Shown here piece after piece: positions 23,451 to 32,664 of a DNA stretch of 64,000 nucleotides. Each line of letters opens with the position of its first letter. Position 1 is the first letter of the stretch. Source of the stretch: Typha latifolia (taxonomy: Eukaryota > Streptophyta > Magnoliopsida > Poales > Typhaceae). Both the position numbers and the translations under genes were made by a program. The DNA lies in contig CM034105.1 in the NCBI GenBank assembly GCA_019914945.1, positions 5,704,001 to 5,768,000 of the forward strand. The letters run 5' to 3'. The notes under the pieces were generated by a model that saw only the letters and a list, made by a program, of their open reading frames with translations, was not told the origin of the DNA and did no database searches.

Positions 23451-23652
23451 GGTAGACATGGGTTGATAATGATCATTGAACTAAAAGAAATATGAGTTTT
23501 AGCCAGTTATTATTCTCGTCCTTATCTTCTTACATTAACCGTTGGATTATCTTTATCTTCATACGAGTAAATCATAATTGTAGATTCTCTTTAAGCTTCT
23601 AAACCCTAGCCACCTCCTACCTCCAATAGCCACCCTACTACACGGCCGTCCA

Positions 23653-24015
23653 CCATTTTCGGTCAAGTTGAAAGAGAATGCGAAGGAGATCCAAAAGATC
23701 CAAACCGCCCTCAAAGACTCAATCCAGGCCTTGACGAAGGCCTTACTAACCGCCCTCCACCGGCCTACGCTGCCAGCGCCGCCGGCCACAACGGGACAAA
23801 GCCAAACACAGCCACCATTATCAACCCATAAGGGAGGGGATGAGTTGGCCCAAATTGTGGCCTCAACCCCTCCTCCGGCTGCAGCGGTAACCCCTCCGGC
23901 CCTGCAGACCTTCCCAGATGCTGCTGCCATGTCAGAACCACTTGCAACAGCGTCCGCAAGATCATCTTCCCCACTCGCAATGGGAGCTAGGGCCGAAAAC
24001 CCTAGCTTCCCATAG
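23653..24015 (+). pseudogene. Pro/Ala-rich gag-like reading frame (uncertain)
   Basis: The frame is open for about 120 codons with no clear ATG at its start. The N-terminal part is helical and Lys/Gln-rich (KEIQKIQTALKDSIQAL), followed by a Pro/Ala/Thr-rich stretch. Such a layout, with a TATA box upstream, is seen at the start of some plant retrotransposon gags, but I recognise no domain. Base composition is much richer in GC than the surroundings. An overlapping minus-strand frame (23559-24035) exists and is equally unproven. The region ends at the GypA LTR fragment at 24211. Confidence 0.25.
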
Positions 24016-24210
24016 GCGGTTGTCCAAACGCTCATGACCCCTACTGCCTAGGCTGCCTTTCGCACCGGCACCGGCTGGAAGACCGCCAGCCGCGGCGATT
24101 CGTGCTGCAACAAATCCGCGGCTGGTGGCCGCAGGTCCGACGCTCCCACGGCCGCCGGCGGCCACGGCTGGCTTCCTAGGGCCGACTGTCGGCTAGTGGT
24201 GGTCATCGTA

Positions 24211-24670
24211 GATATAGGTTCTTGTACCAAATGATGAGATTTGGAACCAAAAGATCGGCTACTGAATAATTCCTTAAGATCTGAATATTTTGCAAGAAGT
24301 AGTCCATGCAATCGTGAAAAAATATTCTTCAAATACTCTCCGGTAATTAACAAATTACGAAACTAATTGGGTTGGATCCACAACTTCCTGATCTATAACT
24401 TTCATATTTATGCCCTTCGCAGATTCAAACTGTAGTAGGGATGAAAATACGGAATAATGTTGGTGATGGTGGTGGTGACGGGTGAAGTGGATGTTAGAGT
24501 TATGGATGGGTATGCAGATGAGGGTGGATTATGGAAGTGATTAAGGGAAGTAGATGAAGGGAATGAAGTAGTCAAGATCTCAAAGAAGAGAGGTGACTCA
24601 ATAGTCGAGGGAGATTAGAAGCAAGGAGAACCTTGCCAACGGTAGATGTGGAAGGATGGTGAAGAGGGAT
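24211..24670 (-). repeat. GypA LTR D, partial
   Basis: Matches the R/U5 half of the GypA LTR in minus orientation (TAGGTTCTTGTACCAAATGATGAG at left, as at 4802). It is truncated on the right at GAAGAGGGA, where it fuses to the end of a plus-oriented LTR. Confidence 0.8.
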
Positions 24671-24715
24671 CAATTGGTATCAGACTTTATCAGCCATTTG
24701 GAGCTTTGCATCTAT
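24671..24715 (+). other. Plus-oriented LTR end and primer-site scrap
   Basis: TCAATTGGTATCAGACTTTATCA repeats the LTR/primer junction of 14572-14594 with GAGC changed to GACT. It lies between a minus-oriented LTR piece and minus-oriented gag, so a small inverted scrap was trapped at a rearrangement point. Confidence 0.65.
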
Positions 24716-25480
24716 CACTGTACCTTGACAATCAAAATATTTACGGTTCTCCCCCAAATAGCGTTGTTGGGTTCACAAAAGATCCTTGGTTCATGTCTAA
24801 ACCTTTGTGCATGTTGATTATCTTCTCTAAATCCTCAAGCACGTCCATCACCATCTCCAAAGGGATCAACCTCATCCTCAAAGTGCCAATCCTCCTCATC
24901 GATGAAGTGCACCGGTGCCGCACGCCTCTTAGGTTCCACCACCGCCGATCTTGGGTTTTGAAATGGAGGTGTGGGATGATGTGTAAGCATATATAAGAGG
25001 GGATCATTGACACTCAAATGACACACTGGACCTGTAGGGTATCGGTTCGATGAGGTCCCACCACTGGTCCTTCTTGAAACTCCGATCGTTATCGAGGAGA
25101 TGACGAACCCAATTGGTTCACGACATATTCCTTGAATTCATTATGATTCTTTTGTATTGTGTCAACTCTATGCAACAATATTTCGAACATGCCCGTAAGT
25201 TCATCTATATTCACACCTATGGATGTTGGACATATTCCTTGAATTCATTATGATTCTTTTGTATTGTGTCAACTCTATGCAACAATATTTCGAATATGCC
25301 CGTAAGTTCATCTATATTCACACCTATGGATGTTGGTTGACTCGGTCTTGCCAGGGTCGCTCCAAAGGAATCGACCTCACGGTTAGGGTCATCGTGGATT
25401 GAGTCTTCCCTTGTCGGTGTACTCTCCATAGGTCTCCTTATAGATGTCATCTTTCTTATTTCAACATTAATGAAGGTCTA
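24716..25480 (-). pseudogene. gag: gag pseudogene fragment of GypA next to LTR E
   Basis: The minus-strand gag N-terminal half resembles 4050-4762: SIRRPMESTPTREDSIHDDP, VDTIQKNHNEFKEYV, and EEDWHFEDEVDPFGDGDG. A deletion of about 75 bp at the left (near 24742) removes the GDDPTDW part. A 107-bp tandem duplication (25122-25335) breaks the frame. The remainder of the element (capsid end to INT) is missing. Confidence 0.8.
25122..25335. repeat. 107-bp tandem duplication in gag
   Basis: 25122-25228 and 25229-25335 are near identical (both start GACATATTCCTTGAATTC and end CCTATGGATGTTG). The period is not a multiple of three, so it shifts the gag frame. The homologous gag at 4520-4640 has a single copy. 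Confidence 0.9.
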
Positions 25481-25505
25481 AGGTTTGCCTGCTGTGATAC
25501 CAAAT

Positions 25506-26291
25506 TGATGGGTTCTCGTACCAACGATAGGCTACGCAACGATTCATTCAAGATCTGGATGTATTACTAGAACTAGTCCGCACAACCATGGGAAAATATT
25601 CGTCAGATATCCTCTGATAGTCAAAACATTACCAATCTAAGTGGGTTATATCCGTAACTTCTTGTTCTACAACTTTCATATTTACACCCTGCGCAGAATC
25701 GAATTGAAACTGGGACGAAAATATAAAATAACGTAGGTGATGATGGTGGTGACGGGTGGAGTGGATGTTAGGGTTATGGATGGGTTTGGAGAAAAAGATG
25801 GATAGTGAATGTGATTAAGCGATATAGACAAAAGGAACGAAGTGGTCGAGATCACAAAGGAGAGAGGTGGCTCGACAGGCAAGGAAGATTAGAAGTTAGG
25901 AGAAACCTTGCCAAAGGTAGAGGTGGAAGGTTGGTGAAGAGGTAGGAGGGAGAGAGTCTACAGAGAAGATAAGAGGCAATAAATCAATAATTCAAATCCT
26001 AAAACAATATGTAACCATAATTCTAGAGGATTCCAGTCGATTGCATTCGAACGCGCCCGATTGCATTCAAACGTCCATCTTTGTATGTGTGAATGTGATG
26101 CAGGCATTCGAATTTGCCCGACCGCATTCAAACGCACAATATGCGTTCTCCGTATTAGCGAATCTGATGCACACATTCGCAAGGGCATTCGAACGCGACC
26201 CCTCCTGCGTTCGAATGCGACCTACAGGAATTTTATTTTAATGAAAATAAACAACTAATGCAATAAGAAAATATCCTAACTAGGTGTATCA
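25506..26291 (-). repeat. GypA LTR E
   Basis: 786 bp, minus orientation, TGATGGGTTC (left) to GGTGTATCA (right). A primer site with a mismatch lies at 25492-25502 (TGTGATACCA region) just inside it, so this is a 5' LTR. It contains the TTCGAA palindrome block (26046-26216). Confidence 0.85.
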
Positions 26292-26386
26292 GCGACCCCT
26301 CCAGCGTTCGAACGTGACCTACAGGAATTTTAGTTTAATGAAAATAATTAACTAATTAAATAAGAAAAGATCCTAACTAAATGTAT
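26292..26386 (-). repeat. 95-bp repeat of the GypA LTR terminus
   Basis: GCGACCCCTCCAGCGTTCGAACG...CTAAATGTATC repeats the last 95 bp of LTR E immediately next to it. It ends at the PU junction. Either remains of a second LTR or a terminal tandem duplication. Confidence 0.75.
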
Positions 26387-26387
26387 C

Positions 26388-26646
26388 TCTGCGATGATCT
26401 CTAGCTTCTCGAGGCTTTGGATCGCCATCCCTCGGAGGGCTATGCATTCAATTCGAGGGGCCATATGGTGGCACCATCGATTTAGTCAAGCTCTGAGGAA
26501 CTAGAAGCTCCACCAAGGTTTGGAATAAGGCAATCCAAAGCATCCCATAGGGCCATCTCGTTAAGTAGCTCATAGGGCCGAGCTAAAGTGAGACGGGGAG
26601 AAACCAGCATGAGAAGAACAAACCATCTACATAGAGAAATGGACAT
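26388..26646 (-). pseudogene. Peptide copy c3, frameshifted
   Basis: ATG at 26646 in the conserved context; the first 20 or so codons match (MSISLCRWFVLLMLVSPRL). After NEMA an indel shifts the frame and the ORF ends at a TAA after ASSSSELD. The C-terminal part is recognisable but out of frame and is cut at 26387 by GypA LTR sequence, so the last codons are missing. Confidence 0.7.
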
Positions 26647-28339
26647 TTTGGTGGTGATGATGTCTTGACAGAGAATGAGAGATGTAGCTAGAAAATGGGT
26701 GGGATCACCGGGTCGGTACTAAGAATGGTCGTCTTCATGGATGCAGATATATATATATCATAAGGTTGGGATATATATAGAAATAATTAGCTAGTTACAT
26801 AGGTTGTCAGTCTATGTGTTTCATATCTATATTTCTACCAACCGTACGCAATCATATGGACAAATGGGCTTTTCCTTGTACGTAACAAAATTTGCCAACC
26901 GGACCAATCCTACTAAGACATAAGTTAAAAGGTAGTTATGAATAGTTATACGATACTAAGAAGTTGGAGAGAAATGAAAAGTTAAAATGTAGTTACGTAT
27001 AGTTATGGGAGAGTGAGAAGTTTGATCCAAATGGTGGAATTAATGTATAGCTATGGAATCAGTAGTAATGTAACTATGTTTACATAATGATAGTGCTAGC
27101 ATGCATGATGTTCATAAGCTTCCATGCGGATAAACAAAGGGCATACTGAAACATGCTGTGAATGAGTCTGGTTACGTGATTACCTAGTTGGACAAAAGTT
27201 AAGTACCACCTAATGATTACTGATTGGACAATTTAGGATAAAGATTATACATGGTATCGTCCTTCATCGTCTAGACATATTCGAAATAAAATTTCGGGAA
27301 TACCCATGGGTTGGATGAAATTTCTAAACCGTCCTTATTAGTGTTGGACAAGTATTATATGTTGCTCGGAAAAAAGGTTCGTCTAATACAAAGTGAAATT
27401 AAACGTCATAGGTGTACACTCAAAATACCCTTTGGTAAATTAAGTTACCCAAATACCCCTTTCTTACTGGTCTACCTGACATACCGTCAACATTTCGACG
27501 GGATGGTTTATGTATGAGAAATGTATATGCTAAAATGATCCTTCTTTCCTAGACGTAACTATGTAAATATAAAAACATAACACGGTATGCATACAAGTGA
27601 TAAAAGTTAGCACGTTAAGATACTCTTTATGCAAAAATATGCTAATTAAGCGTGTGTGCGATTGGGGATAGTAAGGTAATTCTGATGCTTGAGTTATGTC
27701 ACATATATGTGTATCGCATCTTATTTTGAGCTAGTGAAAATGCAAGCCAACGACATCAAAGCGACGTGCTTCATCTGCATTTCCGAGACATCTTTCCGGA
27801 GGATTTTAGCAATGCTACGGGGAAAAGCATGAAAAAATTTTAGAAGAATTTCATAGTTCTCCTAAAAATTAGCATGCCATATTCTAGGAGATACAAAGTG
27901 ATTTCAGAATTGCACTAGAGTTGCATGTCACGATTGGTGCCGAGACATCCTTGCCTCCAATTGAGGGATATCAAAATTTCTCTTTGCACCCGCCATGTAG
28001 TTTTTATATGCGTGATATGAACGCTATCCAAATGTAAAAATAAATTTGTGATCAGATTAAGTTATAATTATTTTTATTTATTCTCTTCAATTTTCGACTC
28101 CCTTCACTAGTGGTAGTTAAGTTATTTAGAAGCAAAATATCATTCCATACTCTTCCATTAAATCAGAGATTTTGCTACAACAAATACGTGGATGCATCGT
28201 ACAGTAGAAGTACTAGGTCGACGCAAATGTTTTGTAAGCATCGTGCATGTTTTTGCATGCCGAGTAAGACAAATGACTTGCAGAGACTTGATACGCACCA
28301 ACAAATCAATGCATGCATCTACAACGTACTCGATTTAGA
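26647..28339 (-). repeat. PU promoter and spacer between c3 and c4
   Basis: Next to c3: conserved leader, TATATATA near 26769-26776 (minus), then the upstream spacer. Its right part is the downstream spacer of c4 with the GCATGCATG-rich segment at 28300-28320. Small ORFs (27311, 28110) are not conserved in frame among units. No separate gene. Confidence 0.7.
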
Positions 28340-28645
28340 TCACTCTTTATTTGAAGGGCATTCCAGCATGTTGGCTATTAGAGGGGGATATTTGCGATAC
28401 TTTCTAGCTTCTCGAGGGTGAGGCTTGCCATCCCCTGGAGGGCTATGGGTGCAATTCGAGGGGCTAGACGGTGCCACCATCGACTTAGGCAAGCTCGGAC
28501 GGAACCAAGAGCTCCACCAAGGTATGTTATAAGGCGATCCTGCTGGGTGCGCCCTCTCGATAGGCAGCCTAGAGGGCCGAGCTAAATTGAGAAGTGGAGA
28601 AACCAGCACGAGAAGAAAAGACCATCTATGTAGAGAAATGGATAT
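28340..28645 (-). pseudogene. Peptide copy c4: start codon lost, otherwise open
   Basis: 101 codons in one frame, same length as the intact copy at 47087-47392, but the initiator is ATA (28643-28645). The rest reads through: signal peptide with LVLVSPLLNLARPS, the PWWSSWF block, LPKSMVAPSSPSNCTH core, DGKPHPRE and the ECPSNKE end. The core has SSPS where others have SGHS or SGNS, so it keeps the proline seen in c2. The next in-frame ATG lies too far downstream to keep a signal peptide. Could be a recent loss. Confidence 0.7.
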
Positions 28646-30027
28646 TTTGGTGGTGATGATGTCCTAATGGAGAATGAAAGATGTAGCCAGAAAATGGCTG
28701 GAATCACTGGGTCGGTACCAAAAGTGGTTGTGTTCAAAGATACATATATATATGCCATAAAGTCGGGGTCTATATAGAAATAATTAGTTAGGTACATAGG
28801 TTGTCAGTCTATGTGTTTAGTATCTATATTAGTACCAACCGGCTAATCGTATGGACAAATGTGCTATTCCTTGTACGTAACCAAATGTGCCAATTGGACC
28901 AATCCTACTAAGACATAAGTTAAAAAGGAAGCTAAGAAGTTGGGAGAGAAATGAAACTTTAAAATGTAGTTACGAATAGTTATGGGAGAGAGAGAAGTTT
29001 TAGACAAATGGGGAAATTAATGTATACCTACGGAATCAGTAATAATGTAAGTATGTTTACATAACGATAGTGCTGGCATGCAGCATGATCATAAGCTTTC
29101 CTTGCGGATAAACAAAGTGCATACTCAAAACCGTCCTTATAGGCGTACACTAAATATAACCTTTGGTAAATGAAATTACCCAAATACCCCTTTCTTATTG
29201 GTCTACCTGACATACAGTCAACACTTCGACGGGATGGTTTATGTATTAGATATAGATATATGCTAAAATGATCCTTCTTTCCTAGACGTAACTATCTAAA
29301 TATAAAAACATGACACCGTATTGCTAATTAAGCTTGTGCAATTGGATAGAAATGTAATTAGGATGCTTGAGTTATGCCGCATATATGTGTATCGCTCATT
29401 GTATTTTGAGCTACTGAAGATGCAAGCCAACAATCTGAAAGCGACGTGCTTCATCTGCATTTCCTTATCATGCCGAGACATCTTATTGGAGGTTTTTAGC
29501 AATCCTGCGGGGAAAAGGATGAAATTTTTTTTTGAAGATTTTCAAAGTTCTCGTAAAAATTAGCATGCCATATTCTTGGAGATGCAAGGTGATTTCAGAA
29601 TCGCACTCGAGTTGCATGTCACGATTAGTACGGAGACATCCTAGCCTCTAATTGAGGGATATCAAAATTTCTCTTTGCACCAGACTTGTAATTTTTATAT
29701 GCGTGACATGAACGCTATCCAAATGCAAAAATAAATTTGTGATCACAATAAGTTATAATTAATTTTATTTAATCTCTTCGATTTTGGACTGCCTTAACTA
29801 GCGGTAGTTAATTCATTTAGAAGCAAAATATCATTCCATACTCTTCCATCAAATCAATGATTTTGCTACAACAAATACGTGGACACATTCTATAGTAGAA
29901 GTACTACGTCGACGCAAATTTTTTGTCAGCACCGTGCATGTTTTTGCATGCCCTCGATAAGATAAATGACTTGTAGAGATTTGGTACGCACGCACAAATC
30001 AATGCATGCATCTACAGCGCACTCGAC
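28646..30027 (-). repeat. PU promoter and spacer between c4 and c5
   Basis: Leader and TATATATA-type promoter of c4 near 28742-28780, then spacer. A deletion relative to other units (near 29125-29150) joins two spacer parts. The recurrent frame at 29321-29563 is treated under rejected items. Confidence 0.7.
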
Positions 30028-30339
30028 TTAGATCCCTCTGTTCTTTGAAGGGCATTCCGGCGTGTTGGCTAACAGAGGGGGATATTTGCGATGCTCTCCG
30101 GCTTCTCGAGGGTGAGGCTTGCCATCCCCCGGAGGGTTATGCGTGCAATTAGAGTTGCCAGACGGTGGCACCATCGACTTAGGCAGGCTCTGACGGAACC
30201 AGGAGCTCCACCAAGGTTTGGAATAAGGTGATCCCGCTGGGTGCGCCATCTCGTTAAGCAGCCCAGAGGGCCGAGCTAAAGTGAGAAGGGGAGAGACCAG
30301 TACGAGAAGAACGAACCATCCACGTAGAGAAATGGACAT
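30028..30339 (-). CDS. Small secreted peptide precursor c5, IDA/PIP-like core (intact)
   Basis: 103 residues. Residues 1-23 form a classic signal peptide (MSISLRGWFVLLVLVSPLLT, ending ARPSG). A Trp-rich middle (PWWSSWFRQS, about 45-54) follows, then the core LPKSMVPPSGNSNCTH (about 55-70), a charged basic tail (GDGKPHPREAGEHRK) and a C-terminal CPSKNRGI. LPK...PPSGxS resembles the active region of IDA/IDL and PIP precursors, which are cleaved outside the cell and perceived by receptor kinases; this is inferred from motif only. The ATG has the same context in all copies (ACCAAAATGTCC). A TATA box lies 116 bp upstream. Nearly identical to c10. Alternative: a unique orphan secreted peptide. Confidence 0.55.
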   Translation of the reverse strand: MSISLRGWFVLLVLVSPLLTLARPSGLLNEMAHPAGSPYSKPWWSSWFRQSLPKSMVPPSGNSNCTHNPPGDGKPHPREAGEHRKYPPLLANTPECPSKNRGI

Positions 30340-30470
30340 TTTGGTGGTGATGATGTCCCGATGGAGAATGAGAAATGTAGCTAGAATATGGCTGGAATCA
30401 CCGGGTTAGTATTAAGAGTGCTCACGGATACATATACACACTATAAGGTTGGAGTATATATAGAAATAAT
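30340..30470 (-). promoter_or_regulatory. Core promoter and leader of c5
   Basis: TATATATA at 30455-30462 (minus strand reads CTATATATACTCC), 116-123 bp before the ATG, which would place transcription start roughly 85-95 bp upstream of the ATG. The leader ends ATCATCACCACCAAA. The layout repeats in c9 and c10, and in broken copies as well. Confidence 0.6.
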
Positions 30471-31983
30471 TAGTTAGATACATAGGTTGTCAGTCTATGT
30501 GTTTAGTATCTATATTGTTACCAACCGTACGCAAACCGTATAGACAAATGGGCTATTCAAATGCAGCTATGAATAGTTATCGGAGACTAAGAAGTTGGAG
30601 AGAAATAAAAAGTTAAAATGTAGTTACAAATAGTCATGGGAGAGTGAGAAGTTTGAGCCAAATGGGGGAATTAATGGATAGCGATGGAATCGGTAGTAAT
30701 GTAACTATGTTTTGATAATGATAGTGCTGGCATGCAGCATGATCATAAGCTTCCCTGGGGTTAAACAAAGCACGTACTCAAACATGCTGTGACTGAGTGT
30801 GGTTAGCTGATTACCTGGTTGGACAAATTCGACAATCGAACGTCAAGTATCACCTAATGATTACCTGATTGGACAATTTAGGATAAAGATTATACATTGT
30901 ATCGTCCTTCATCGTCTAGACATACGCGAAATAAAATTCTAGGAATACCCATGGGTTGGATGAAAATTCTAAACCGTCTTTATAGTGTAGGACGGGTATT
31001 ATATATTGCTCGGGAAAAAGGTTCGTCTAATACAAAGTCAAATTAAATGTCACACTCAAAATACCCTTTGGTAAATGAAATAATCCAAATACTCCCTTTT
31101 TATTGGTCTACCTGACATACCGTCAACACTTCGACGGGATGATTTATGTATGAGATATGTATATGCTAAAATGATCCTTCTTGCCTAGACGTAACTATGT
31201 AAATTTAAAAACTTGACACCGTATGCATGCATGTGATAAAAGCTAGTGTGTTTAGATACTCTTTATGAAAAAATATGCTAATTAAGCGTATGCGATTGCG
31301 GACAGTAACGTAATTAAGATGCTTGAGTTATGCCGCATATATGTGTATCGCTCATCGTATTTTGAGCTACTGAAGATGCAAGCCAACAATCTGAAAGCGA
31401 CGTGCTTCATCTGCATTTCCTTATCATGCCGAGACATCTTATTGGAGGTTTTTAGCAATCCTGCGGGGAAAAGGATGAAATTTTTTTTTGAAGATTTTCA
31501 AAGTTCTCGTAAAAATTAGCATGCCATATTCTTGGAGATGCAAGGTGATTTCAGAATCGCACTCGAGTTGCATGTCACGATTAGTACGGAGACATCCTTG
31601 CCTCTAATTGAGGGGTATCAAAATTTCTCTTTGCACCAGACTTGTAATTTTTATATGCGTGACATGAACGCTATCCAAATGCAAAAATAAATTTGTGATC
31701 ACATTAAGTTATAATTAATTTTATTTAATCTCTTCGATTTTGGACTGCCTTAACTAGCGGTAGTTAATTCATTTAGAAGCAAAATATCATTCCATACTCT
31801 TCCATCAAATCAATGATTTTGCTACAACAAATACGTGGACACATTCTATAGTAGAAGTACTACGTCGACGCAAATTTTTTGTCAGCACCGTGCATGTTTT
31901 TGCATGCCCTCGATAAGATAAATGACTTGTAGAGATTTGGTACGCACGCACAAATCAATGCATGCATCTACAGCGCACTCGAC
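30471..31983 (-). repeat. PU spacer between c5 and c6, start of a recent tandem copy
   Basis: The stretch from 31319 to 32292 repeats 29363 to 30339 at an offset of about 1954-1956 bp with very few differences, so c5 and c6 units are a recent tandem duplication. The part 30471-31318 is ordinary upstream spacer (GGTTACCTGATTACC-type marks). Confidence 0.75.
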
Positions 31984-32292
31984 TTAGATCCCTCTGTTCT
32001 TTGAAGGGCATTCCGGCGTGTTGGCTAACGAGAGGGGATATTTGCGATGCTCTACGGCTTCTCGAGGTGAGGCTTGCCATCCCCCGGAGGGCTATGCGTG
32101 CAATTAGAGTTGCCGACGGTGGCACCATCGACTTAGGCGAGCTCGACGGAACCAGGAGCTCCACCAAGGTTTGGAATAAGGTGATCCCGCTGGGTGCGCC
32201 ATCTCGTTAGGCAGCCCAGAGGGCCGAGCTAAAGTGAGAAGGGGAGAGACCAGTACGAGAAGAACGAACCATCCACGTAGAGAAATGGACAT
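31984..32292 (-). pseudogene. Peptide copy c6: three single-base deletions, possibly assembly artefacts
   Basis: Same start (ATG at 32292) and first 50 codons as c5, then a frameshift after PWWSSWF. Against c5 there are three one-base losses: CTGAC to CGAC near 32145, CCAGAC to CCGAC near 32113, and GAGGGTGAGG to GAGGTGAGG near 32067. Further changes also fall at CAG/CTG sites. The flanking DNA is almost identical to the c5 unit. If the losses are base-calling errors the gene is intact; if real it encodes a signal peptide plus an unrelated tail. Confidence 0.6.
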
Positions 32293-32664
32293 TTTGGTGG
32301 TGATGATGTCCTGATGGAGAATGAGAAATGTAGCTAGAATATGGCTGGAATCACCGAGTTAGTATTAAGAGTGGTCGTGCTCACGGATACATATATACAC
32401 TATAAGGTTGGAGTATATATAGAAATAATTAGTTAGATACATAGGTTGTCAGTCTATGTGTTTAGTATCTATATTGTTACCAATCGTACGCAAACCGTAT
32501 AGACAAATGGGCTATTCAAATGCAGCTATGAATAGTTATCGGAGACTAAGAAGTTGGAGAGAAATAAAAAGTTAAAATGTAGTTACAAATAATCATGGGA
32601 GAGTGAGAAGTTTGAGCCAAATGGGGGAATTAATGGATAGCGATGGAATCGGTAGTAATGTAAC
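32293..32664 (-). promoter_or_regulatory. Promoter of c6, cut by LTR-S
   Basis: Leader, TATA region (TATATATA near 32414-32421) and about 250 bp of upstream spacer as in c5. At 32665, after GTAGTAATGTAAC, it is joined to LTR-S sequence, so more distal upstream DNA is lost. Confidence 0.6.

Noticed and set aside
28300..28325. GCATGCATG-type palindromes as possible origins or regulatory RY elements
   Set aside because: RY-like GCATGC words are present in every PU spacer, but they lie downstream of the peptide genes, so no regulatory role can be argued from sequence alone.
29296..29502. 68-residue minus-strand ORF recurring at 29296 and 48146
   Set aside because: Antisense shadow of the same spacer segment; not kept in older units.
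29321..29563. 80-residue plus-strand ORF recurring at 29321, 31319 and 48171
   Set aside because: It is identical only because these units are recent duplicates. In older PU copies (27657, 35140, 46420) the frame is broken by indels and stops, so no coding constraint is visible.
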